A stretch of DNA of 64,000 bases. It comes from Sphingomonas oleivorans (GTDB taxonomy: Bacteria > Pseudomonadota > Alphaproteobacteria > Sphingomonadales > Sphingomonadaceae). A model generated the notes under the pieces. The model made no database searches. It was not told the origin of the DNA and saw only the letters and a list, made by a program, of their open reading frames with translations. The DNA is taken from contig NZ_NWBU01000018.1 in assembly GCF_003050615.1 (NCBI RefSeq), positions 62,001 to 126,000 of the forward strand, written 5' to 3'. Shown here piece by piece: positions 16,619 to 24,705 of the stretch. The position numbers and the translations under genes are program-made. Each line of letters opens with the position of its first letter. The stretch's first letter is position 1.

Positions 16619-16948
16619 TCAGTTGGCGGGGCCGCGCAGGCTCTCGATCTCGCGATCGAGGCGATAGGCGCCGTCCGTCACGATCCGCTCGACGGTCGCG
16701 AGCCGATCCTTGATCGAGCCGAGTTCCGCGCGGAGCTGCGCATTTTCCGACGTCAGCAGCTTCACCCGTTCCAGCGTCTCGTCGCTGTTCCTGGGATAGA
16801 CAGCCTGTCCCCAGGCGCCGTCGAGCGGATAGCCATTCTTGACGCGGAGCCAGGTGGTGAGCACCCAGCCCCCGATCGCGATCGCAGCGATCAGTGCGAC
16901 GAGCGGAAGCATTTTGGATATTTGCGTAATCAAAATCGGATCATGCAT
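16619..16948 (-). CDS. PspB-like small membrane protein, first extra psp-operon gene
   Basis: 109 aa. Seen: a membrane segment at about 12-32 (MLPLVALIAAIAIGGWVLTT), a NGYPLDGAWGQAVYPRN loop, then a coiled coil with LLTSENAQLRAELGSIKDRL leading into ATVERIVTDGAYRL and REIESLR. The SIKDRLATVERIV piece aligns with the PspB end LDDRLATIERIM. It follows pspC on the same strand, with a 68-base gap. Not a recognised named gene; a paralogue of PspB is the best description. Confidence 0.72.
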   Translation of the reverse strand: MHDPILITQISKMLPLVALIAAIAIGGWVLTTWLRVKNGYPLDGAWGQAVYPRNSDETLERVKLLTSENAQLRAELGSIKDRLATVERIVTDGAYRLDREIESLRGPAN

Positions 16949-17016
16949 CGGACCACTCCATCAAGCCTTTTTTCATGAGCGGCGCATCCGTTCGACGAAC
17001 CGCCGTGGGATTTCGA

Positions 17017-17400
17017 TCAGCGTAGAGCTTCGATCTCCCGGGCGAGCTGGCTGTTCTGCGAGGTGACATGCGTCTCGACATCGGCCAGGCGACGATCGAT
17101 GTCGCGGAAGCGGGCACGGACGTCGCGGATCGAATTGCTCGGCTTGGCGCGCACGCCCTGCCAGAACTTGGCGTCCTCGCGATCCTCGCTGTAGAATTGG
17201 CGCGGCTTGTCGCTGGCGACCAGACCGATCACGACATAAGCGACGACGCCCACGAAGTTCAGCGCGAAGATGGTGAGCAGCGCCACCGCGACACGGACGA
17301 GCGTGACATCCACCCCCGTATAGTCGGCGATGCCGGAGCAGACGCCCATGATCTTGCCGTTGCGCTTGTCGAGATAATATTTGGTGCGACGCGCGGACAT
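17017..17400 (-). CDS. pspC: Phage shock protein C
   Basis: 127 aa. Seen: the PspC domain (YYLDKRNGKIMGVCSGIADY, then GVDVTLVRVAVALLTIF), one or two membrane segments to about residue 63, and a C-terminal coiled coil (IDRRLADVETHVTS, then LAREIEALR). Known role: with PspB, an inner-membrane sensor that draws PspA away from PspF when the membrane is damaged. The coiled coil matches the module in the small genes downstream. Confidence 0.92.
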   Translation of the reverse strand: MSARRTKYYLDKRNGKIMGVCSGIADYTGVDVTLVRVAVALLTIFALNFVGVVAYVVIGLVASDKPRQFYSEDREDAKFWQGVRAKPSNSIRDVRARFRDIDRRLADVETHVTSQNSQLAREIEALR

Positions 17401-17444
17401 TGTTCTTTTCCTTCCCTAAATTTCTTTCCGGCAGGTGCGCGGGA

Positions 17445-17744
17445 TCAATTGTCCCGGCGCCATTCCTGGCCGGGGCGGGGCTCATCGTCGGCGCGATAGT
17501 CCCGGGCGACGGCGGCTTGCGTGCGGCTGCGCCAGCTGGGATCGTCGGCGGCCATGATCCGCTCGATCGTGGCGAGGCGGTCGTCGAGCCGGCGGGCGAG
17601 ATCGTGCAGCTCGTCGAGCAGCTTCTCATCCTCCATGCTCAGGCTGCCCGAGCGCTTCCATTGCGAGACATAATGGAAGATCAGCCAGGGCAGGCCGATG
17701 AACAGCATGCCGACGACGGCGATGGGGACGAACACCTCTTCCAT
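17445..17744 (-). CDS. pspB: Phage shock protein B
   Basis: 99 aa, somewhat longer than the classical PspB. Seen: an N-terminal membrane segment (VFVPIAVVGMLFIGLPWLIF), then the PspB helix (DELHDLARRLDDRLATIERI) and an extra polar tail of about 30 residues (WRSRTQAAVARDYRADDE). The start lies 4 bases after the pspA stop, so the two are co-translated. Known role: works with PspC to activate the response. Confidence 0.92.
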   Translation of the reverse strand: MEEVFVPIAVVGMLFIGLPWLIFHYVSQWKRSGSLSMEDEKLLDELHDLARRLDDRLATIERIMAADDPSWRSRTQAAVARDYRADDEPRPGQEWRRDN

Positions 17745-17748
17745 CGCC

Positions 17749-18417
17749 TCAGCCCTCCCGGCTCGCGGCTTTCGCCTTCAGCGCGGCGAGCTCGGCCTCG
17801 ACCTTCTCGGCCGAACGCAGCTCGGCGATTTCCTCCTCGAGCGACTTCACGGCGCCCAGGCCGGCGGCTTCGGCGCGGCCCTCGGCATAATCGACGCGGC
17901 GTTCCAGCAGCTCGAAGCGGGAGAAGGCCTCGTCAATCTTCGGCCCGGCATAGATTTCGCGCATCCGCGCGCGGTTATTGGCCGATTCCAGCCGGGTGAC
18001 GATCGAATTCTGGCGCGCGCGCGCCTCGCGCAGCTTGGCCTGCAGCTTGGCGATATCCGCCTCGGACGCCCTTAGCGACTCGTCCAGTGCGCCAATCTCC
18101 TCATTGAGCTGCTCGGCCAGGTCGGCCGCCTTCTGCTTTTCGACGAGCGCCGCCTTGGCGAGATCCTCGCGGCCCTTGGAAAGCGCGAGCTCGGCTTTCT
18201 CCACCCAGCTTGCCTGCACCTGTTCCAGCTTGCCGATCTGGCGGCGCATCTCCTTCTGGTCGGCGATGGTGCGTGCGGCAGAGGCGCGCACCTCGACCAG
18301 CGTCTCCTCCATTTCGAGGATGATCATGCGGATCATCTTGGCCGGATCTTCGGCGCGGTCGAGCAGGTCGGTGACGTTGGCGGCGATGATGTCTCGGGTG
18401 CGGGAGAAGATTCCCAT
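17749..18417 (-). CDS. pspA: Phage shock protein A (PspA/IM30 family)
   Basis: 222 aa, the usual length. Seen: the amphipathic start MGIFSRTRDIIAANVTDLLD, the conserved DPAKMIRMIILEMEETLVEV, and a nearly continuous coiled coil to about residue 200. A strong AAGGAG ribosome site precedes the ATG. Known role: ESCRT-III-related membrane-repair protein that also binds and inhibits PspF. It is the second gene of the operon, 81 bases after the TonB-C-like gene. Confidence 0.95.
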   Translation of the reverse strand: MGIFSRTRDIIAANVTDLLDRAEDPAKMIRMIILEMEETLVEVRASAARTIADQKEMRRQIGKLEQVQASWVEKAELALSKGREDLAKAALVEKQKAADLAEQLNEEIGALDESLRASEADIAKLQAKLREARARQNSIVTRLESANNRARMREIYAGPKIDEAFSRFELLERRVDYAEGRAEAAGLGAVKSLEEEIAELRSAEKVEAELAALKAKAASREG

Positions 18418-18498
18418 ATGAACTCACTCCTTGGGGTTGCTCGAAGCCGGGGCGGGCTTTGGGGGAAGATTATCCCGCCCCGGCCGACGATGCTACTT

Positions 18499-19014
18499 TC
18501 AGCGCTGGGCGAGCCGGGTGCGCTCCGCATCCGTCGCAATACGCTGATTATGGGCGACGGCCGCATCCGAAGCGGTCTTGAGCGCCGGCGCCACCGCTTG
18601 CTGGCTGCGGCCGAAGAAGATCTTCATGGCGACGGTGCGGGGCTTGCCGGCGAGGCTGCCAGGCAGCGCCGGATAATTGACCGCGCGCGCGGTGCGCAGC
18701 GCTTCCCGGTCGAGGCCGCGGCTGCCGGACGATTTGGCGATGCGGCTGCCGGTGACGCTGCCATCGGCGGCCAGGCTGACATCGACGGTGGCGGCGGCGT
18801 AGCGGCCCGCCACATTTTCATCCACGGGCGTACGCAGCGTCTGATCGATCTGCCGTTCCACCTGCGCCTGCCATTCGGTGATGTCGGCGGGCGCCTTGGG
18901 CGTGGCTGCGCGGGCCGGGGCGACCGCGGCGACGACGCAGGTGGCGGAGAGCAGGAGCGCGCCGACGGAGGAAACCGCGATGCGCTGGAAATCGGTGGCG
19001 TCGAACTTGATCAT
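18499..19014 (-). CDS. TonB-C-domain periplasmic protein, first gene of the psp operon
   Basis: 171 aa. Seen: an N-terminal hydrophobic segment ([18 protein letters not shown], about 19-36) that looks like a signal peptide with an ARAAT cleavage region, then a helix ([12 protein letters not shown]) and a TonB C-terminal-like domain ([20 protein letters not shown] ... VAMKIFFG). The tail is alanine- and arginine-rich. It is the first gene downstream of the sigma-54 promoter, so it should be the most directly induced. Not part of the classical psp set; its role in envelope stress is inference. Confidence 0.75.
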   Translation of the reverse strand: MIKFDATDFQRIAVSSVGALLLSATCVVAAVAPARAATPKAPADITEWQAQVERQIDQTLRTPVDENVAGRYAAATVDVSLAADGSVTGSRIAKSSGSRGLDREALRTARAVNYPALPGSLAGKPRTVAMKIFFGRSQQAVAPALKTASDAAVAHNQRIATDAERTRLAQR

Positions 19015-19076
19015 GGCTGAACTCCCTAAATCCTTGCTTTCAAGTCACCGTCACTCGGCGGTGTTGCCCGAATATT

Positions 19077-19093
19077 TGCAGGGACCGTGCCAA
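19077..19093 (-). promoter_or_regulatory. Sigma-54 promoter of the psp operon
   Basis: On the minus strand the sequence reads TTGGCACGGTCCCTGCA, with GG and GC exactly ten bases apart. This is a near-consensus -24/-12 element. The start of transcription would be at about 19066, giving a leader of about 50 bases. The activator gene pspF is divergent next to it. Confidence 0.85.
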
Positions 19094-19130
19094 TTGCAGA
19101 AACGCCTGGAAAATCGGGGCTTTTGGCCGG

Positions 19131-19184
19131 TTGGCATGGGCGGTTGGCAAATTGTGCTTGCCAGATATTGGCAAAATCCGCCAA
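19131..19184. promoter_or_regulatory. Candidate PspF upstream activating sites
   Basis: TTGGC-type half-sites occur at 19131-19136, 19144-19150 and 19168-19174, and in inverted form at 19157-19163 (CTTGCCA) and 19180-19184. They make overlapping dyads, TTGGCAA-N6-CTTGCCA and TTGCCA-N5-TGGCAA, 40-100 bases upstream of the sigma-54 promoter and right before pspF. Enhancer binding by PspF with autoregulation is inferred from the arrangement in enterobacteria. Confidence 0.5.
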
Positions 19185-19193
19185 CTCTCGGCC

Positions 19194-20231
19194 ATGGATA
19201 GGGGCACTCAATTCATCGGCCAGTCGGGCGCCTTTCTGGACTCGGTGGAGCGCGCCAGCCGGGCGGCGGCGCTCAACCGTCCGGTGCTCGTGATCGGAGA
19301 ACGCGGCACCGGCAAGGAACTGGTCGCCGAGCGGCTTCATCGTCTCTCGCCGCGTTGGGACGGGCCACTCGTGACGATGAACTGTGCGGCGCTTCCCGAA
19401 ACGTTGATCGAGGCCGAGCTGTTCGGCCATGAGGCGGGTGCCTTCACCGGCGCCACCAAGGCGCGCGCCGGTCGCTTCGAGGAGGCGGATGGCGGCACCT
19501 TGTTCCTCGACGAGCTCGCCACCCTGTCGTCCGGCGCGCAGGAAAGACTGCTGCGCGCCACCGAATATGGCGAGGTGACGCGGATCGGCGCGAGCCGGCC
19601 GGTGCGCGTCGACGTGCGGATCGTCGCCGCCACCAACGAGCATCTGCCCGCGCTGGTGGAGCAGGGCCGCTTCCGCGCCGACCTGCTCGACCGCCTGTCC
19701 TTCGAGGTCATCACGCTTCCGCCGTTGCGGGTGCGCGAAGGGGATGTGCTGCTGCTCGCCGATCATTTCGGCCGGCGCATGGCTGCCGAGCTGGAATGGC
19801 CCTATTGGCCGGGCTTCGGCGCTGCGGCCTCGGCCGCGCTCGTGGCGCATGACTGGCCGGGCAATGTCCGCGAGTTGCGCAATGCCGTCGAGCGCGCCGT
19901 CTATCGCTGGGAAGATCCCGAGCGGCCGGTCGATGCGATCCAGTTCGATCCCTTCGCCTCACCCTGGAGGCTTGCCGCCACGGCCCCTCTGGCCAAGGCG
20001 GAAGCGGAAACATCCGCGCCGCCTGCGCCCCAAGCTTCGCTATCACCCACCTTTCCGCTGGAGTGCGACGATCTGCGCGCGGCCTGCCATGCCTATGAGC
20101 GCGCGCTGCTGGAGGCCGCGCTCGCGCGCTGCCGCTTCAACCAGCGCGCCACGGCGGCCGCGCTCAAGCTCAGCTACGATCAGCTCCGCCATGCGCTCCG
20201 CCGCCACGATCTTCTTGAAAAATCGAGCTGA
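19194..20231 (+). CDS. pspF: Phage shock operon transcriptional activator PspF
   Basis: 345 aa from ATG 19194; an upstream ATG at 19131 would overlap the regulatory sites. Seen: an AAA+ domain starting at once, with no receiver (Walker A GERGTGKE, sigma-54 loop [17 protein letters not shown], Walker B GGTLFLDE), and a C-terminal Fis-type HTH ([20 protein letters not shown]). Known role: bacterial enhancer-binding protein that activates sigma-54 transcription of psp and is held off by PspA. Absence of a sensory domain and its place opposite the psp operon settle the identity. Confidence 0.93.
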   Translation: MDRGTQFIGQSGAFLDSVERASRAAALNRPVLVIGERGTGKELVAERLHRLSPRWDGPLVTMNCAALPETLIEAELFGHEAGAFTGATKARAGRFEEADGGTLFLDELATLSSGAQERLLRATEYGEVTRIGASRPVRVDVRIVAATNEHLPALVEQGRFRADLLDRLSFEVITLPPLRVREGDVLLLADHFGRRMAAELEWPYWPGFGAAASAALVAHDWPGNVRELRNAVERAVYRWEDPERPVDAIQFDPFASPWRLAATAPLAKAEAETSAPPAPQASLSPTFPLECDDLRAACHAYERALLEAALARCRFNQRATAAALKLSYDQLRHALRRHDLLEKSS

Positions 20232-20298
20232 AAGCGCGTTCTGCAAATTATCCGACTCATGCTATTCTTGTGCCGTTCTTTCGGGAGAGGAACGTGCC

Positions 20299-20865
20299 AT
20301 GAAGAAGAGCATGAATATCGCCATCGCTATCTTGGCGGTCACTTTGGGTGGAGGGGCCGCGATCGGCGCCGTCACCGTGGTCGGCAAGAGTTCGGCGCGG
20401 CTATGCTATGAAGCGGCCGAGCGGCATGAGTCCGATGTTGCCGCGCTCGCCGCCTGCGACGCGGCGCTTGCGGGCACCGAGGCGCTGAGCGCTTCGGACA
20501 TCACGGCCAGCCATGTCAATCGCGGCATCGTCCGCATGCGCGGCAGCGATCTTACCGGCGCCATCGCCGATTTCGATGCGGCGATCGCGCGCGATCATGA
20601 TCAGGCGGAGGCCTATCTCAACAAGGGGCTGGCGCTGATGCGGCAGGAAAGCAGCTGGCATGCGGCTCGCGCCGAATTCGATCAGGCGATCGCGAAGGGC
20701 ACGCGCAAGCCCGCGCTCGCACATTTCGGTCGCGGCATCGTCGAGGAGCATATCGGCAATGTGCGCGCGGCCTATGCGGACTATCGCCGTGCGCTGGAAC
20801 TTGATCCCGAATGGGCCGAGCCGGCGCGCGAACTGGCGCGTTTCAAGCTGATGGCCAAGGGCTGA
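20299..20865 (+). CDS. TPR-repeat exported or membrane-anchored protein
   Basis: 188 aa; ATG 20299 with GAGAGGAAC upstream. Seen: an N-terminal hydrophobic helix (IAIAILAVTLGGGAAIGAVT), a conserved-looking CYEAAERHESDVAALAACDA stretch, then about three TPR units (VNRGIVRMRGSDLTGAIADF, AEAYLNKGLALMRQ, AHFGRGIVEEHIGNVRAAYA). Probably periplasmic-facing. It follows pspF by 67 bases and may be read through from it. Specific function unknown. Confidence 0.78.
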   Translation: MKKSMNIAIAILAVTLGGGAAIGAVTVVGKSSARLCYEAAERHESDVAALAACDAALAGTEALSASDITASHVNRGIVRMRGSDLTGAIADFDAAIARDHDQAEAYLNKGLALMRQESSWHAARAEFDQAIAKGTRKPALAHFGRGIVEEHIGNVRAAYADYRRALELDPEWAEPARELARFKLMAKG

Positions 20866-20886
20866 TTCGCGCCCATCCCCATCATG

Positions 20887-20920
20887 AGCCGCCGCCTCGG
20901 CCCGGTGCCGGGGCGGCATG
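20887..20920 (+). terminator. Hairpin after the TPR gene
   Basis: GCCGCC and GGCGGC arms with paired CTCGGC/GCCGGG inside form a GC-rich hairpin about 20 bases after the TPR gene stop. No clear U-run. The remaining part up to sodB (about 180 bases) holds no gene and presumably the sodB promoter. Confidence 0.4.
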
Positions 20921-21099
20921 TTCGCTCTGTCCCCTATCCCAATCTATTGATGTTACGCGAAAATTGGGCGTCATCGATGAGCCGCGCTCAACTCATTACG
21001 CCGCAGTATCGCGAACGTTTCGCAACAGTCGATTTCAGGTCACATTTTGGCGCGCACCGCGTTAGGGCGGTCGGGACTCAAATGCAGAGGAGCAAGCAT

Positions 21100-21729
21100 A
21101 TGGCCTTCGAACTCCCCCCGCTGCCCTTCGACAAGACCGCGCTCGAGCCCGTTCTGTCGGCCGAGACGTTCGACTTCCATCATGGCAAGCATCACAAGGC
21201 CTATGTCGACAAGACCAATGGCTGGATCGACGAGAAGGGCCTTGCCGGCCTGTCGCTGATCGACGTGGTGAAGAAGGCCAAGGACACGGGCGACAAGGGC
21301 CTGTTCAACAATGCCGCGCAGATCTGGAACCACAGTTTCTTCTGGAGCAGCTTGGCACCGGAAGGCTCCACCAAGCCTTCGGAAAAGCTCCAGGCGCTGA
21401 TCGACAGCGGCTTCGGCTCGACCGCGGCGCTGCTCGATAAGCTTGCGGCGGAGGCCGTCGGCCATTTCGCCAGCGGCTGGGCCTGGCTGGTGCTGGAAGG
21501 CGACGCGCTCAAGGTCACCTCCTATCATGATGCCGACACGCCGATCGTCTATGAAGGCGTCAAGCCGCTCTTCACGCTCGATGTGTGGGAGCATGCTTAT
21601 TATATCGACTATCGCAACGCCCGGCCGAAATTCGCGGAAAGCGTGCTCGGCAAGGTGATCAACTGGGATTTCGTCTCCCAGAATCTCGACGGCCTGGGCG
21701 CCTCGCGCGCCGACCAGCAGCAGGGTTGA
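21100..21729 (+). CDS. sodB: Superoxide dismutase, Fe type
   Basis: 209 aa from ATG 21100, with AGAGGAGC just upstream. Seen: metal ligands in FHHGKHHKAYVDK, NHSFFWSSL and DVWEHAYYID, and the Gln of NAAQIWNH, which is the pattern of iron-type enzymes. Known reaction: converts superoxide to oxygen and hydrogen peroxide in the cytoplasm. The gene stands alone, convergent with yciB. A shared hairpin follows at 21779-21809. Confidence 0.95.
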   Translation: MAFELPPLPFDKTALEPVLSAETFDFHHGKHHKAYVDKTNGWIDEKGLAGLSLIDVVKKAKDTGDKGLFNNAAQIWNHSFFWSSLAPEGSTKPSEKLQALIDSGFGSTAALLDKLAAEAVGHFASGWAWLVLEGDALKVTSYHDADTPIVYEGVKPLFTLDVWEHAYYIDYRNARPKFAESVLGKVINWDFVSQNLDGLGASRADQQQG

Positions 21730-21740
21730 GCCCCGTCTCT

Positions 21741-21762
21741 CCCTCTCCCCATGGGGAGAGGG
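21741..21762. repeat. CCCTCTCCCC-type palindromic repeat
   Basis: Perfect dyad with arms CCCTCTCCCCA and its complement, followed by GGGGTGAGGG. A related copy lies at 48353-48387 between addB and addA. Such elements are frequent between genes in GC-rich proteobacteria. Confidence 0.6.
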
Positions 21763-21778
21763 CAGGGGTGAGGGAGAT

Positions 21779-21809
21779 CGCCTGATCGGGCTCGATGCCC
21801 GATCAGGCG
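21779..21809. terminator. Bidirectional hairpin between sodB and yciB
   Basis: CGCCTGATCGGGC and its exact complement surround a five-base loop, a perfect 13-bp stem between two convergent genes. There is no long U-tract on either side, but position favours a two-way terminator. Confidence 0.6.
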
Positions 21810-21882
21810 GTACATGCCTGAACTGAACCGATTTCAGCCGACATCGCACCACCGTGCTCAGGCTGAGCGCCGGCGGAAGCGC

Positions 21883-22515
21883 TTACTGCTGCGGCGGCAC
21901 GGGCGGATCATGCTCCACCGTCTCGGCCGTCAGCCCATGTTTCAGCAGCATCGGCACATTGGCGGCCGCAAAGATCAGTGTCGCCGGCAAGGCGCCCCAT
22001 AATTTGTAGCCGAGCCAGAAATCGGTGCTGCTCGTCCGCCACACCACTTCATTGGCGATGCCCAGCAGGATGAAGAACAAGGCCCAGTTGCGCGACAGCA
22101 GCGCCCATCCCTGATCGGTGAGCCCCGGATAGATATTGCCCAGCACCAGCTTGAGCGTCGGCCGGTTGGTCCACAGGCCGAAGAGCAGGATGGTGGAAAC
22201 CGTCGCATAATAGACGGTCGGTTTGATCTTGATGAAGGTCTCGCTGTGCAGCCACAGCGTCAGGCCGCCGAAGACCAGCACCATCACGCCTGAAATCGCG
22301 AGCATCGCGGAGATGCGGCCATGGCGCAGCTTCGCCCAGATCATCGCCGCGAGGGTCGCCACCATGAAGGCGAAGGTCGCCGTCAATATGCGCTGCAGCG
22401 GCTCGCCCGGTGCCAATTGGTTGGCGAGGAAGAAGACGATCAGCGGCCCGACGTCGATCAGCAGCTTAACGATGGGATTGCCCTCGTCCGGGGCGGGCTT
22501 GATGCTGGCATTCAT
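21883..22515 (-). CDS. yciB: YciB/IspZ family inner-membrane protein
   Basis: 210 aa. Seen: five or more membrane segments beginning at LLIDVGPLIVFFLANQ, with the family marks KPTVYYATVSTILLFGLW, NRPTLKLVLGN and FWLGYKLWGALPATLIFAAA. Known: intracellular septation protein A family, involved in envelope integrity and division; its exact biochemical role is unsettled. It begins one base after the ftsY stop, so it is the last gene of the dapF-mtaB-ftsY-yciB operon. Confidence 0.9.
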   Translation of the reverse strand: MNASIKPAPDEGNPIVKLLIDVGPLIVFFLANQLAPGEPLQRILTATFAFMVATLAAMIWAKLRHGRISAMLAISGVMVLVFGGLTLWLHSETFIKIKPTVYYATVSTILLFGLWTNRPTLKLVLGNIYPGLTDQGWALLSRNWALFFILLGIANEVVWRTSSTDFWLGYKLWGALPATLIFAAANVPMLLKHGLTAETVEHDPPVPPQQ

Positions 22516-22516
22516 T

Positions 22517-23455
22517 CTATTTCATCCCGATACGTTCTACGCCCGCAATGGCGCGCGCCACTTCGCTGGGATCGAAGGGGCGCAGATCGTCCACCGCCTC
22601 GCCCACGCCGATCGCATGGATCGGCAGGCCATATTTCTCCGCCGCCGCCACCAGCACGCCGCCGCGCGCGGTGCCGTCCAGCTTGGTCATGACAAGGCCG
22701 GTAACGCCCGCCACTTCCTTGAACACCTCGATCTGGGACAAAGCGTTCTGTCCCGTCGTCGCGTCGAGCACCAGCACCACATCATGTGGCGCCGCGGGGT
22801 TCAGCCGGCCCAGAACGCGCCGGATCTTGGCGAGTTCGTCCATCAGCCCGGCCTTGTTCTGCAGCCGGCCGGCAGTGTCGACGATCAGCACATCTATGCC
22901 CTCGGCGGTGCCGCGCTTGACGCCTTCGAAGACGAGGCTGGCCGCGTCGCCGCCTTCCTTGCCGGAAATGATCGGTACGCCGATCCGATCCGCCCACACT
23001 TTGAGCTGGCCGATCGCGGCGGCGCGGAACGTGTCGCCCGCCACCAGCATCACGCCATAATCCTGTTCCTGGAACAGATGGGCGAGCTTGGCGATGGTGG
23101 TGGTCTTGCCCGATCCGTTGACGCCGATGACGAGGATCACCTGCGGGCGCGGAAATGCCTCTATCTCCAGTGGCTTGGCGACGGGCGAGAGGATCTTCGC
23201 CACTTCCTGCGCCACGATCTCGCGCAGGCGGGGCTCGTCCAGCCCCAGCTCGAACCGCTCCTCGGCCAGCCGGTCGCGTACCCGCGCGGCGGTGGCGGGG
23301 CCGAGGTCGGACGCGATCAGCGCCTCCTCGATCGCATCCAGCGTCGCTTCGTCGAGCGCCGCTTTGCCGAACAGGCCGGAAATATTCTCGCCCAGCCGGT
23401 CCGATGTGCGCCGGAACCCGCCGAGCAGCCGCTCATGCCAGGAAATCTCGTTCAT
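22517..23455 (-). CDS. ftsY: Signal recognition particle receptor FtsY
   Basis: 312 aa from the ATG overlapping the mtaB stop. Seen: a short N-terminal helix (SWHERLLGGFRRTSDRLGEN) in place of the long acidic domain of enterobacteria, the N domain, and the GTPase with GVNGSGKTTTIAKLA, DTAGRL and TKLDGTARGG. Known role: docks SRP-ribosome complexes at the inner membrane for co-translational insertion. Its partner gene ffh is 3 kb away on the other strand. Confidence 0.96.
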   Translation of the reverse strand: MNEISWHERLLGGFRRTSDRLGENISGLFGKAALDEATLDAIEEALIASDLGPATAARVRDRLAEERFELGLDEPRLREIVAQEVAKILSPVAKPLEIEAFPRPQVILVIGVNGSGKTTTIAKLAHLFQEQDYGVMLVAGDTFRAAAIGQLKVWADRIGVPIISGKEGGDAASLVFEGVKRGTAEGIDVLIVDTAGRLQNKAGLMDELAKIRRVLGRLNPAAPHDVVLVLDATTGQNALSQIEVFKEVAGVTGLVMTKLDGTARGGVLVAAAEKYGLPIHAIGVGEAVDDLRPFDPSEVARAIAGVERIGMK

Positions 23456-24705
23456 GCGGCCGCTCCCACCAGCATGTCGCCCTCGACCGCGTCGATGCGC
23501 GCCGCGACGATCCGGCCCGCAACATCTCGATCCTCGTGCTGAAGGCGCACGCCCACGAAATTCTCCGCATGGCCCGTCCGGCCGTCGCGTTCCACAAGCA
23601 CTTGTTGCACGCTCCCGATCATGTCCTTCAGCCAGGCCACGCGCCGGCGCGCCGTCGCCTCGCGCAGCGCCTTGGCGCGCGCCTTTATCGCGTCCGGCCC
23701 GACCTGCGGCATCCGCGCCGCCGGCGTGCCCGCCCGCGGCGAATAGGGGAAGATATGGCCGAAGACGATATCGCACTCCTCGATCAATGCCAGAGAATTG
23801 GCGTGCATCGCCTCCGTCTCGGTCGGGAAGCCCGCGATCAGGTCCGCGCCGATTGCGATTTCCGGCCGGGCCGCCTTCAGCCGCGCGACCATCTCCACCG
23901 CCTGGGCGCGGCTGTGGCGCCGCTTCATGCGCTTGAGGATCATGTCGTCGCCCGCCTGAAGCGACAGGTGGAGATGCGGCATGACGCGCGGCTCGCCCGT
24001 CACCAGATCGAACAACCGATCGTCAATCTCCACTGAATCGAGCGAGGAGAGGCGCAGGCGCGGCAGATCGGGCACATGGCGCAATATGCGCTCGATCAGC
24101 AGCCCGAGCGAAGGGGTGCCGGGCAGGTCGGGGCCATAGCTGGTGACGTCCACCCCGGTCAGCACGATCTCGCCATAGCCCTGGTCCACCAGCGCCTTGA
24201 TCCGGTCGATGACGGCGCCGGCGGGGGCGGAGCGGCTGTTTCCCCGGCCATAGGGAATGATGCAGAAGGTGCAGCGATGGTCGCAGCCATTCTGCACCTC
24301 GACAAAGGCGCGGGCATGGTCCGCGAAGCCCGTGACGAGATGTGGCGCCGTCTCGCGCACTGCCATGATGTCGGAAACGCGGACCTCCGCCTCGGCCGGG
24401 GCCGGGAAACGGAAATTTTCCGCCGACATCTTCTCCCTATTGCCCAGCACGCGCGCTACTTCGGGCATTGCCGCGAACGTCTCGGGCTCCACCTGCGCGG
24501 CGCAGCCCGTCACCACGATCCGCGCCTCGGGCCGCGCCCGCTTCGCTTTGCGGATCGCCTTGCGCGCCTGGCGCACCGCCTCGGCCGTCACCGCGCAGCT
24601 ATTGACGATCACCAGATCGTCCGCCCCGGCCGCGAGCGCGCGCATCGCCTCGCTCTCGGCGATATTGAGACGGCAGCCGAGCGTGATCAGCTCCGGTCCG
24701 CTCAT
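23452..24705 (-). CDS. mtaB: tRNA t6A37 methylthiotransferase MtaB
   Basis: 417 aa. Seen: UPF0004 domain cysteines in TLGCRLN, NSCAVT and TGCAAQ, the radical-SAM triad in CDHRCTFCIIPYGRGNSR, and a C-terminal TRAM-like region (QQVLVERDGRTGHAENFVGV). The N-terminal GCRLN signature favours MtaB over MiaB or RimO. Known reaction: turns t6A at position 37 of ANN-decoding tRNAs into ms2t6A. Both ends overlap neighbours by four bases (dapF upstream, ftsY downstream), so the operon is tightly coupled. Confidence 0.92.
   Translation of the reverse strand: MSGPELITLGCRLNIAESEAMRALAAGADDLVIVNSCAVTAEAVRQARKAIRKAKRARPEARIVVTGCAAQVEPETFAAMPEVARVLGNREKMSAENFRFPAPAEAEVRVSDIMAVRETAPHLVTGFADHARAFVEVQNGCDHRCTFCIIPYGRGNSRSAPAGAVIDRIKALVDQGYGEIVLTGVDVTSYGPDLPGTPSLGLLIERILRHVPDLPRLRLSSLDSVEIDDRLFDLVTGEPRVMPHLHLSLQAGDDMILKRMKRRHSRAQAVEMVARLKAARPEIAIGADLIAGFPTETEAMHANSLALIEECDIVFGHIFPYSPRAGTPAARMPQVGPDAIKARAKALREATARRRVAWLKDMIGSVQQVLVERDGRTGHAENFVGVRLQHEDRDVAGRIVAARIDAVEGDMLVGAAA

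Noticed and set aside
20884-21099. Upstream in-frame start of sodB at 20884
   Set aside because: It would add 72 residues to a protein whose normal N-terminus begins at ATG 21100 with a strong ribosome site.
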